Source: DATIHQ01 sp035480535
GTDB lineage: Bacteria; Chlamydiota; Chlamydiia; Chlamydiales; SM23-39
Length of the DNA stretch: 64,000 bases
Direction: 5' to 3'
NCBI GenBank assembly: GCA_035480535.1
Contig: DATIHQ010000072.1
Span: 12,124-76,123 of the forward strand
Made by a program: the position numbers and the translations under genes. Positions 51,951 through 64,000 of this stretch are shown here, piece by piece (position 1 is the first letter of the stretch; each line of letters begins with the position of its first letter). Under the pieces are notes generated by a model. The model did not search any database. It saw nothing but the letters and a program-made list of their open reading frames with translations, and was not told the origin of the DNA.

Positions 51951-54741
51951 TTTCGGCGAGTTGTTTTTCCGTTTGCGATAGAGCCGTTTCTAATTTTTCC
52001 ACGATTTCTCTTGGCGCGCGGGAACGGAACTCTTGGTTGGCGAGTTTTGTTTGCGTAGATTCGCGCAGCTTTTCTAACTTCTCTTGTTCTTTTTGGAGGC
52101 GAGTTTTTTCTTTGGAGAGGAGGGAGTCGGGGATGGGGATCATGAGCTTGATGGGGCCGACGAGGACACTTGCGCCAAAGGTTGTGGGTTCGTGGGTGGC
52201 GAAGGTGACTTTCGATGTGGGGGTGAGGGCGGTGAGGATGGCGGAGTGGGCTTGGACTGTTTTCCATTCGGGAGAATGGGGGAGGCTGTAGAGGAGGAGT
52301 TCGGTTTTTTCGGAGGGGGGGAGTTGCATCTCGGCTCGAATATTTCGGATGGCATGGACCATTTCGGTCATGAAGGCGAAGGTTTTTTCGATTTCGGGAT
52401 CGATGTGTTGCTCTGAAATGAGTTGGGGATAGGGAGCGACGATGCAGGCGGGAGAGAGGAGCGCTGTGAGGGTTTCTCGGGTGTAGGGGTCGCAACTTTC
52501 GGGGATTTTAAGATCGGGGAGTTGGGCGCGCAGCAGCGAGAAAATTTCCTCGGTGATGAAAGGAGAGATGGGGTGCATGAGGCGGATCGAGTTGCAGAGG
52601 AGAATGAGGAGGAGCTTTTGCTTGTTGGCTCTTTGGGCGGGACTGCCCACTTTGCCAAAGAGAACGGGTTTGGCCAGCTCTACGTAAGTGGCGCAAAAGT
52701 CATTCCAGAAAAAGTCATAGGCGCGGGTGGCGGCGCGATCAAAGGTATACTCAGTGAGGTTGCGGTTGATTTCTTGGGTGGTGCGGTTGAGGAGAGAGAG
52801 AATCCAGCGATCTTCAAGGGTGAGGAGATCGAAATCGAGCCCCTCATCGAGGTTGATTCCCTCGAGGTTCATAAAGACAAAGCGGGAGCCATTCCAAACT
52901 TTATTGGCGAAATTCTTATATTCTTCAAAGCGGCGCCGGTCGAGATCGATTTGCCGCGCCTGAGTGACGCTGGAGCAAAGGGCGAGGCGCATGGCGTCTG
53001 TGCCATACTCATCGATGATCTCCAGCGGGTCGATGACGTTTCCTTTGCTTTTCGACATCTTTTCCCACTTTGACTCCACATCGGGAGGCGGGGAAGCGCC
53101 CAGATCATATTTTTTCTTCTCTTCGGGACTTAGGTAAACGATCGAACCTTCGGGAGTTTTGCGCCAGTAAGATTTTCCATAGATGAGTCCATGGAGAAAT
53201 GTCTCGTGGAAGGGGACCTGATGCTCGATATATTCTCCCATGAGGATCATCCGCGCCACCCAGAAAAAGAGGATGTCATGCCCAGTGATGAGGGTGGAAA
53301 TGGGATAGAATTTCTTTAGCTCAGCGGTTTTCTCTGGCCATCCGAGTGTGCTCAAGGGCCAAAGAGCGGAGGAAAACCAGGTATCGAGAACATCGGGATC
53401 TTGCTCCCACGCATCGGGATCTTTTTTGACTTCAGGAGGAACATCTTCTCCTGCGTAGCAGAGCATTTGCTTGCGATTGTGTTTATTGTACCAAATGGGA
53501 ATGCGGTGCCCCCACCAAATTTGGCGAGAAATGCACCAGTCGCGCAAATGTTCAATCCAATGATAATAGGTTTGCTCCCAATAAGAAGGGATCAGTTTCA
53601 CCCGCTGATTCTTGACGGCGGAGATGAGTTTCTCCTTGAAGTGGCTCATTTTGACAAACCACTGCTTGGAAAGATAGGGCTGCACAATAGCTTTCGAGCG
53701 GTAAGATAGACCAATGCGCAGTTTGTGGGGCTCTTCTTTCACTAAGAAGCCCTGTTTCTTTAGATCGCGAAGAACAGCGGCGCGCGCCTCTTCCATCGAA
53801 AGGCCTGCATAGCCATTTCCTTTCTCATTGATCTTCCCATCCGGCGTCATGATATTTAGGAAGGGGAGATGATGGCGCAGACCTACTTCTGAATCAGTGA
53901 AATCATGCGCGGGGGTGATTTTCACGGCGCCTGAGCCAAAAGCGGGATCGACGAAAGAGTCGGCGATGATGGGAATGAGCCGCTCTGTCAAGGGCAAGCG
54001 GATTTTCTCTCCGATCAAGTGTTGATAGCGGGCGTCATCGGGGTGTACGGCAACGGCTGTATCGCCCAGCATTGTTTCGGGGCGCGTCGTCGCGATCGTC
54101 AGCTGCCCTTTTCCATTTGCAAGAGGGTAGCGAATGTGCCAAAGAGAGGAATCGCGCTCTTCATGTTCCACTTCATCGTCGGAGAGAGCCGTTTGCGTGA
54201 CAGGATCCCAATTGACGAGGTAATCGCCCTGGTAGATGAGGCCATCGTCGAACATTTTTTTAAAGGCGGTGCGCACGGCGCGGTTTCTCTCTTCGTCCAT
54301 CGTAAAGCGGAGGCGGGACCAATCGCAGGAGCAGCCCAATTTTTTCAATTGGCTGATGATGTGCTTTTCGCTCGTCTCTTTCCACTTCCAGATTTCATCG
54401 ATAAATTCTTCGCGGCCAAACTCTTTGCGCCGCTTGCCTGTCTTGGCGAGGAGATGCCGTTCAACGACTGTTTGGGTGGCAATTCCGGCGTGATCGGTTC
54501 CGGGGATCCAAAGCGTTTCGAAGCCGAGCATCCGCTTCCAGCGGATCAAAATATCTTGCAGAGTGTCGACAAGGGCATGGCCGGTGTGAAGCACGCCGGT
54601 GACATTGGGGGGAGGGATCACGATGCAATAGGGAGGCTTTTTTGAATGGGCATCGGCGCGGAAATAGCCCCCCTTTTCCCAAAAGGAGTACCACTTCTCT
54701 TCGACAAGTTTCGGATCGTAAGCTTTCGGTAACGTGCTCAT
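51922..54741 (-). CDS. valS: Valyl-tRNA synthetase
   Basis: The 939-residue class Ia synthetase has the HIGH-type motif in PPPNVTGVLHTGHALVD (about residue 43), the editing domain (about 190-330; TTRPETMLGDTAVAVHPDD), KMSKSKGNVIDP (about 540) and the ValRS C-terminal coiled-coil arm (about 870-935; QKEQEKLEKLRESTQTKL). It charges tRNA-Val and edits threonine. ATG 54741 gives MSTLPKAYDPKLVEEKWY; TTG 54753 is an alternative. ValS near pknD matches Chlamydia (CT302, CT301). Confidence 0.98.
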   Translation of the reverse strand: MSTLPKAYDPKLVEEKWYSFWEKGGYFRADAHSKKPPYCIVIPPPNVTGVLHTGHALVDTLQDILIRWKRMLGFETLWIPGTDHAGIATQTVVERHLLAKTGKRRKEFGREEFIDEIWKWKETSEKHIISQLKKLGCSCDWSRLRFTMDEERNRAVRTAFKKMFDDGLIYQGDYLVNWDPVTQTALSDDEVEHEERDSSLWHIRYPLANGKGQLTIATTRPETMLGDTAVAVHPDDARYQHLIGEKIRLPLTERLIPIIADSFVDPAFGSGAVKITPAHDFTDSEVGLRHHLPFLNIMTPDGKINEKGNGYAGLSMEEARAAVLRDLKKQGFLVKEEPHKLRIGLSYRSKAIVQPYLSKQWFVKMSHFKEKLISAVKNQRVKLIPSYWEQTYYHWIEHLRDWCISRQIWWGHRIPIWYNKHNRKQMLCYAGEDVPPEVKKDPDAWEQDPDVLDTWFSSALWPLSTLGWPEKTAELKKFYPISTLITGHDILFFWVARMILMGEYIEHQVPFHETFLHGLIYGKSYWRKTPEGSIVYLSPEEKKKYDLGASPPPDVESKWEKMSKSKGNVIDPLEIIDEYGTDAMRLALCSSVTQARQIDLDRRRFEEYKNFANKVWNGSRFVFMNLEGINLDEGLDFDLLTLEDRWILSLLNRTTQEINRNLTEYTFDRAATRAYDFFWNDFCATYVELAKPVLFGKVGSPAQRANKQKLLLILLCNSIRLMHPISPFITEEIFSLLRAQLPDLKIPESCDPYTRETLTALLSPACIVAPYPQLISEQHIDPEIEKTFAFMTEMVHAIRNIRAEMQLPPSEKTELLLYSLPHSPEWKTVQAHSAILTALTPTSKVTFATHEPTTFGASVLVGPIKLMIPIPDSLLSKEKTRLQKEQEKLEKLRESTQTKLANQEFRSRAPREIVEKLETALSQTEKQLAEINQKLKTYS

Positions 54742-54758
54742 ATTTTTAGGCAACCAGT

Positions 54759-55292
54759 TTAGCAGAAGTGGTCTTTATACCAAAGGGCGGCGCACAGAAC
54801 GGCGTCGACGTTGGTGCCGGCGCGGATGGCTTTGCGCAGCTCGGCATCGGTTTTTACTTCTGTCTCAATGAACTCGAGGGGATCGAGGTTTTGCGCCGCT
54901 TTTTTAACGGCATTTTTCGCCCAAAGAAAATAAATTTTTTGATCGCAAACGGCGGGGAAGGGATAGCAACAGCCAATGAGGACAATGTCATCAGACCAAT
55001 AGCCCGTCTCCTCAAAGAGTTCCCTCTGGCCGCCTGGGATTGGGTCTTCATTTGGCTCAAGGCGCCCTCCGGGGCAGCCCAAGACAACTTCTTTTGTGGG
55101 ATGGCGGTATTCGCGATTGAGGATCCAGCGTCCTTGGGAGTCTTGGGCAAGGACGGCTGCCGCATTAGTGGAGAGTACAAGGCTAGTATAGGAAAGAGTT
55201 TGTCCATTGGGATGTTGGAGCAGATCTTCTCGAAGATCGAAGAATCCGCGGTATACCAATTGACTAGAGAGAATTTTAGGGCGTGTCGTCAT
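54759..55292 (-). CDS. Nudix hydrolase, ADP-ribose pyrophosphatase type
   Basis: The 177-residue protein resembles NudF-type enzymes: VYRGFFDLREDLL, a central strand with EYRHPTKEVVLGCPGG, and the Nudix box beginning GGRLEPNE and ending RELFEETGYW (about residues 75-98). Such enzymes split ADP-ribose or similar compounds. The first seven residues (MTTRPKI) are encoded by the end of a 168-bp fold-back element, so the present start codon seems to have been supplied by that insertion. It ends 17 bp before the valS start and may be co-transcribed with it. Confidence 0.88.
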   Translation of the reverse strand: MTTRPKILSSQLVYRGFFDLREDLLQHPNGQTLSYTSLVLSTNAAAVLAQDSQGRWILNREYRHPTKEVVLGCPGGRLEPNEDPIPGGQRELFEETGYWSDDIVLIGCCYPFPAVCDQKIYFLWAKNAVKKAAQNLDPLEFIETEVKTDAELRKAIRAGTNVDAVLCAALWYKDHFC

Positions 55293-55444
55293 TTAAGCCT
55301 CTGGGAGATCTTTGATGGATTTTTCTGCAGATTTTCATGGCCCGCCCGCAGGACATAGTTGAGAGACTAGGCCAAGGGCGGCCCTGAAAAGCTGCTGGAA
55401 AAGCCGCAAAGAGCTCTCCATGGCTTAATTGACGACATGCCCTA
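55277..55444. mobile_element. 168-bp fold-back MITE between pknD and Nudix gene
   Basis: Terminal inverted repeats of 23 bp (55277-55299 with 55422-55444; TAGGGCGTGTCGTCATTTAA at the left end) differ at two positions. The similarity between arms continues inward for about 70 bp each, making a long imperfect hairpin with a short central loop. Ends are TA-bounded, as in Tc1/IS630-type targets, but the exact duplication is unclear. No transposase is encoded. It ends 4 bp from the pknD stop and contributes the start codon of the Nudix gene. Confidence 0.8.
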
Positions 55445-55448
55445 GGTC

Positions 55449-60399
<4,951 letters not shown>

Positions 60400-60403
<4 letters not shown>

Positions 60404-60759
60404 TTCTCTTCGATTTCTTTTTCATGTTCTTCTTCCTTTTCCTCTTCGGTCATTTCTTCAGGGCCAAAAAACTCCCGGATAAGGATGTAGATGGCCCCGA
60501 GCGTGAAGAGAGTGGGGAGGAAGATCCGCCAGGAAATATCGAACTGGACGGTGATGAATGTGCCGACAAAGACGAGCAGGGAGATGTACATATCGTAGGT
60601 GCGCCCGAGCATAAATTGGCGCAGCGCGAGGGGAAGGCCCACGACCAGCATGATGCCGGGCCACCAATCATCGGTGAAAATCAGTGTGGCAAGCCCCAGC
60701 AGGAAAAAGGCGGTGGAGAGCGCTTGCGCTTTCTTCTTTGATGTCAGAGGATGGGCCAT
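60400..60759 (-). CDS. Hypothetical membrane protein, acidic tail
   Basis: The 119-residue protein has about four hydrophobic spans (about residues 12-29, 34-51, 57-72, 77-94) and ends with a Glu/Lys tail (EEMTEEEKEEEHEKEIEE). It lacks a cleavable signal peptide. I do not recognise the family, although small chlamydial membrane proteins of this plan exist. It precedes the CMGC-like kinase with a four-base overlap. Confidence 0.75.
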
Positions 60760-60798
60760 AAGAGTTCTCCTTGTCTACATCATAGAGGATCTTGAAAA

Positions 60799-61560
60799 TT
60801 ATGTATACACAGCATAGATGGGCACGGCATTGATTTGCTTGGGACAAAGGGTCGTAAGTGTAGTACAGATTTTGTCTATAAGATCCCGTGTTGTGTTTAT
60901 AGAATTCTCATTGAGCACGCGTTGTCTCGCTTGATAGCTTATCGTTCGAGCCTCATCGGTCTTGCCTAGATTCACTCCAGTACAAACTTCCAATGCATCG
61001 GGATTATCTGATCGAGCATACTCCAGCCCAGACTTTTGAGTAATGATTTCAGCGCAGGCAGCGGCTAGCTCCTCTGTAGCAAACACAAAAGAGGCCATAG
61101 AAAACTCATGGGGGTGGCGACTCAATCCCACATAAATTGCCTCAAGTCCAACTATTGGGCTACATTCGGGGGTTTCCGGATAGATAGGCACGGCATTGAT
61201 ATGCTCAGGATAAACAGCCATAAGTGCAGCACAGATTTTATCTATAAGATCCCGTGTTGCGTAGATACGCTTCCCATGGGTCTCATATCCTCTTACTTGA
61301 TAGCATATCGTTCGAGCCCTATCGGTCTTGGCCTCGTTAACGCCTTCACAAATTTCCAATGTGTCATGCTCAGCGTACCCCAGCCCAGACTTCTGAGTAA
61401 TGATTTTAGCGCAATCGGCGGCTATCTTTTCTGTAGTAAAAAGAAAAGAGGCTTTAGCAGCTGGGTAGGGTGTGCGACTCAATGGCACGTAAATGGCTTC
61501 AAGTCCAACTAGAGGATAGGGCTCTGCTGAGCCAGAAGGGACTGCGCTAGGTGCTGCCAT
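60799..61560 (-). CDS. Repeat-domain protein, two copies of an unknown domain
   Basis: The 253-residue protein consists of a short Ala/Ser/Pro-rich start (MAAPSAVPSGSAEP) and two copies of one domain (about residues 15-128 and 132-250). Each copy follows the order: VGLEAIYV, LSR, a segment like ASFLFTTEKIAADCAKIITQ, a variable middle, ARTICYQ or ARTISYQ, then TRDLIDKIC and INAVPIY. No known fold is recognised. The same domain occurs once in each of the next two genes. There is no signal peptide or membrane span. The region upstream of ATG 61560 resembles that of the gene at 62068. Confidence 0.82.
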   Translation of the reverse strand: MAAPSAVPSGSAEPYPLVGLEAIYVPLSRTPYPAAKASFLFTTEKIAADCAKIITQKSGLGYAEHDTLEICEGVNEAKTDRARTICYQVRGYETHGKRIYATRDLIDKICAALMAVYPEHINAVPIYPETPECSPIVGLEAIYVGLSRHPHEFSMASFVFATEELAAACAEIITQKSGLEYARSDNPDALEVCTGVNLGKTDEARTISYQARQRVLNENSINTTRDLIDKICTTLTTLCPKQINAVPIYAVYT

Positions 61561-61591
61561 AAATAACCTTGGCTATGTGGGTTTTTCACAA

Positions 61592-62068
61592 TTATGCATA
61601 TATAGCATAGATAGGCACGAAGCTATCGAGTTTTTTCCGAGGGTCGGATTTTTTAAGCGCAGTACAAATTTTGTCTATCAGTTCTCGCGTTGTGGCAATA
61701 GGCTTTCCAACAGTCCCTGAGGTCTTTGCTTGGTAGCAAATAGTTCGAGTCTCATCAGCAGTGACTAGAACGCTAGGCGCTGCGAGAACTTCCAGTAAAT
61801 CAGCCCTGTTAAAATCTGATTGTCGTGCCTCATCATTCCCTAAATAACTCGCCTGCGCAGCCAAGCGATTAATTACAAGAGAGCAAGCAGCCGCTTTTTC
61901 TGCCGTCTCAAAGAGAAAACAGGCTTTGGGAGTTGTTCGTTCTAGGCTGCTCAATTCCACGTAAATTGCTTGAAGTTCCACTACTCCCTGATGGGGGTAG
62001 GATTCCGGTTCCGGTCTACCCAACGCCGATCTAAATTTTTCTCTATACACTTCAAGCGCGGTTGCCAT
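61592..62068 (-). CDS. Repeat-domain protein, one copy
   Basis: The 158-residue protein has one copy of the unknown domain (about residues 26-157): VELQAIYVELS, KACFLFETAEKAAACSLVIN, then TADETRTICYQAKT, KPIATTRELIDKICTALKK and the end FVPIYAIYA. It has its own N-terminus (MATALEVYREKFRSALG). A box upstream of ATG 62068 (CATAACCAAAGGTTACTT) is close to the one before the gene at 61560 (CATAGCCAAGGTTATTT), supporting recent duplication including the translation start. Confidence 0.8.
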   Translation of the reverse strand: MATALEVYREKFRSALGRPEPESYPHQGVVELQAIYVELSSLERTTPKACFLFETAEKAAACSLVINRLAAQASYLGNDEARQSDFNRADLLEVLAAPSVLVTADETRTICYQAKTSGTVGKPIATTRELIDKICTALKKSDPRKKLDSFVPIYAIYA

Positions 62069-62142
62069 AAGTAACCTTTGGTTATGTGATGAAGAACAAA
62101 AAGCCTACAACTCTTCAGTTTTTCGCGCAAATAGAACTTCTT

Positions 62143-62526
62143 TCAGGTCAATACGGGATAAATAGGCACGGCGTTGATTTTCTTAGAAGGATAGTGTTTC
62201 ATCAGTAGAGTGCAAATTGCATTTGCTAGTTTTGATGTTGTCGCTATGGGCTTGGCTACATTTGTTTTTGCCCAGCAGGATAAGACTCGGTTCACACCCT
62301 TATCATCGGGGTTAAGTTTGCTATGGATTTTTGCTGCCAACTCAGCCGTTCCATTTATTATAGCAGCGCAAGCAGCGGCTTTGTCTGCTGTATCAAAATA
62401 AAAAGATACATTGGCAATCGGTTGTCCTAAGGTGCCCATTTCATAACTAAGGGATTGAACTCCTTCTACTTGCTGATGGGGATGGGGTTGTTTTGCAGAG
62501 CTGGATGCTGCACTAGTGGCTGCCAT
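62143..62526 (-). CDS. Repeat-domain protein, one shorter copy
   Basis: The 127-residue protein has the most diverged copy: VEGVQSLSYEMGTLG, VSFYFDTADKAAACAAIING, CWAKTNVAKPIATTSKLANA and the end INAVPIYPVLT. The middle is shorter and Cys-Trp replaces the usual Cys-Tyr. The N-terminus (MAATSAASSSAKQP) resembles those of the 253-residue paralogue and the MYND protein. AAAGGAA lies 8 bp upstream. The start overlaps the uvrA stop region by 14 bp, so transcription may come from uvrA. Confidence 0.8.
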   Translation of the reverse strand: MAATSAASSSAKQPHPHQQVEGVQSLSYEMGTLGQPIANVSFYFDTADKAAACAAIINGTAELAAKIHSKLNPDDKGVNRVLSCWAKTNVAKPIATTSKLANAICTLLMKHYPSKKINAVPIYPVLT

Positions 62527-64000
62527 AGAGGGTTTCCTTTAGATATTTAGCGGTTTTAGATTTTTTGGAGCGGGCGAGGTGTTCGGGGGTGCCTTGGGCG
62601 ATGACTTGGCCGCCGTCGTCGCCGGCGTCGGGGCCGAGGTCGATGATGTGGTCGGCGTTGGCGATGAGGTCGAGGTTGTGCTCAATGATGATGAGGGTGT
62701 TCTTTTTGTCGGCGAGATGGTGGAAGATCTTGAGGAGCTTGAGGATGTCTTCGCTGTGAAGGCCGACGGTGGGCTCGTCGATGAGATAGAGCGTTTTGCC
62801 AATTTCTCGTTTGGCGAGCTCGCGCGAGAGGCGGAGGCGCTGGGCCTCGCCGCCAGAGAGAGTGGCGAGCTCTTGGCCGAGGTGGAGATAGGGGAGTCCA
62901 ACGGAGATGAGGGTTTCGAGGCGCTTGGCGATGCGGGGGATGGCGGAAAACCATTGGAGCGCTTCTTCAACGCTCATCTCGAGGATTTCGCCGAGGTGTT
63001 TTCCCTTGTAGCGCACTTCGAGGGAAATGGGATTGAGCCTATGCCCGTGGCAAGCGTCGCATTTGACGCGGACGGAGGGGAGGAATTGGAGATCGACCGT
63101 TTTGTAGCCGAGGCCCCAGCAGGTGCGGCACATGCCGCGCATGTGGTTGGGGCTAAAATGGCGCGGCTGCAATCCTTTGACTTGCGCTTGCGGGAGCGAG
63201 GCATAGAGGCCGCGGATGAGGGGCTGCACATCGGAATAGGTGCTGACGTCGGCGCGGGAGGTTTGCCCAATGGGACTTTGATCGATGGTGATTACCTTGT
63301 CGAATGAGGAGAGGCCGTGAAAAGTAGCGCCTAGGTATTCGATGGGTTCCATTTTTTTAGAGGAATTGGTGGACATTTCTGCGGCGGGTTTGAGGAGGTG
63401 GCGCATGAGAGTGGATTTGCCTGAGCCTGAGACGCCGGTGAGGCAGGTGATGGCCGCTTTGGGGAAGGCGACGGAGATATTTTTCAGATTGTGGAGCGTC
63501 GCGTTTTCAATGCGAATGTCGGGGGTGAAGGGGCGCCGTTTTTCGGGAATGGGGATTTTTTTCCGGCCGCTTAGGTAGGCGCCGGTGAGGGAATGGGGAT
63601 CTTTGAGAATTTGGGGAATGGTGCCATGCGCGGTGATTTTTCCCCCTTCGCGCCCGGCTTTGGGGCCAAAATCAAAGAGGTAGTCGGCGGCGCGGATGGT
63701 GAGGGGATCATGCTCCACGAGAATGAGGGTGTTGCCGAGATCGCGCAAGTTTTTAAGCGCGGAATTGAGAAGCTCATTGTTAAATGGATGGAGGCCGATG
63801 GTGGGCTCATCGAGAATGTAAAGGCAGGAGGTGAGTCCCGATCCGAGTTGGCGCGCCAGGCGGATTCTTTGGAGCTCTCCGCCGCTGAGGGTGGGCGCGG
63901 AGCGATCGAGAGAAAGATAGCGAAGGCCAATGCTGAGAATGAATTCGAGATATTTGTGAATTTGGGAGAGCGTTTCTGTGAGAAAGGCCTCTTTTTTCAG
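62513..64000 (-). CDS. uvrA: Excinuclease ABC subunit A (C-terminal part, runs off the window end)
   Basis: The visible 495 codons begin at the window edge and end at 62513. They hold the first ABC signature (LSGGELQRIRLARQ, ILDEPTIGLHP), a Walker A (GVSGSGKST), a zinc finger (CRTCWGLGYK with CDACHGHRL), the second signature (LSGGEAQRLRLSRELAKREI) and the second Walker B (LIDEPTVGLH). UvrA finds DNA lesions and loads UvrB. Chlamydial UvrA is unusually long (about 1800 residues, a fused duplicate), but this cannot be tested from the part seen. The gene continues upstream without a start in the window. Confidence 0.96.
   Translation of the reverse strand: MKKEAFLTETLSQIHKYLEFILSIGLRYLSLDRSAPTLSGGELQRIRLARQLGSGLTSCLYILDEPTIGLHPFNNELLNSALKNLRDLGNTLILVEHDPLTIRAADYLFDFGPKAGREGGKITAHGTIPQILKDPHSLTGAYLSGRKKIPIPEKRRPFTPDIRIENATLHNLKNISVAFPKAAITCLTGVSGSGKSTLMRHLLKPAAEMSTNSSKKMEPIEYLGATFHGLSSFDKVITIDQSPIGQTSRADVSTYSDVQPLIRGLYASLPQAQVKGLQPRHFSPNHMRGMCRTCWGLGYKTVDLQFLPSVRVKCDACHGHRLNPISLEVRYKGKHLGEILEMSVEEALQWFSAIPRIAKRLETLISVGLPYLHLGQELATLSGGEAQRLRLSRELAKREIGKTLYLIDEPTVGLHSEDILKLLKIFHHLADKKNTLIIIEHNLDLIANADHIIDLGPDAGDDGGQVIAQGTPEHLARSKKSKTAKYLKETLYGSH

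Overview
The window is chromosomal DNA of a member of the Chlamydiales, most likely an amoeba-associated 'environmental' chlamydia (Waddlia/Parachlamydia/Simkania-like) rather than a Chlamydia species. The support is gene order: infA, tRNA-Thr, tuf, tRNA-Trp, secE, nusG, rplK-rplA-rplJ-rplL, rpoB, rpoC, tal, then a complete V-type ATPase operon (E, DUF2764 protein, A, B, D, I, K), with valS and a PknD kinase further on. This is the order I know from Chlamydia (the CT301-CT323 region). Two CHLPS-type hydrolases, a bilobed-hydrophobic Inc candidate, an OprB/AaxA-like porin and a YbcL protein fit as well. The accessory genes between the core blocks set it apart from Chlamydia.

Layout. 1-6.3 kb: a truncated unknown protein, a PEBP protein, a coiled-coil orphan, then MYG1, HIT, a HEAT-repeat protein and PepP. 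6.3-10 kb (minus strand): two CHLPS hydrolases behind an Inc-like protein, then SufE. 10.1-23 kb: translation and transcription core. 23-27 kb: small membrane/secreted proteins around tal. 27-34.7 kb: V-ATPase. 35-49 kb: metabolic and signalling genes (class III cyclase, UPRTase, tyrosine phosphatase, secreted tandem HIT protein, OprB porin, acetyl-CoA synthetase, Nudix, DAHP synthase, two AGCS symporters). 49-64 kb: a MYND-finger protein, a signal-peptide-bearing G6PDH-like protein, valS, Nudix, pknD, trpS, a CMGC-like kinase, a three-gene array of one unknown repeated domain, and the C-terminal part of uvrA.

Three things stand out. (1) A family of structured intergenic repeats occurs at five places (18.7, 31.6, 34.7, 41.6 and 58.2 kb). 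In the clearest copies each arm is built from 7-nt units on a 9-nt period, and in four copies a 5-6 bp mini-hairpin with a 3-nt loop sits at the start of the right arm. Unit sequence differs between copies, while pairing between arms is largely kept. Two copies lie inside core transcription units (rpoB-rpoC, atpB-atpD). (2) A tandem family of an unrecognised ~110-residue domain (four copies in three genes) lies at 60.8-62.5 kb. (3) There is a set of eukaryote-like or exported proteins: MYND finger, CMGC/HIPK-like kinase with DFN, classical PTP, exported G6PDH-like and HIT-like proteins with altered or shortened cores. A 168-bp fold-back MITE between pknD and a Nudix gene supplies the Nudix start codon.

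After start-site correction no gene-free stretch exceeds 300 bases. The longest (34694-34974) is mostly a repeat element. No rRNA genes, CRISPR array or complete insertion sequence were seen. All assignments come from reading the sequence and from recall of families; nothing was searched.
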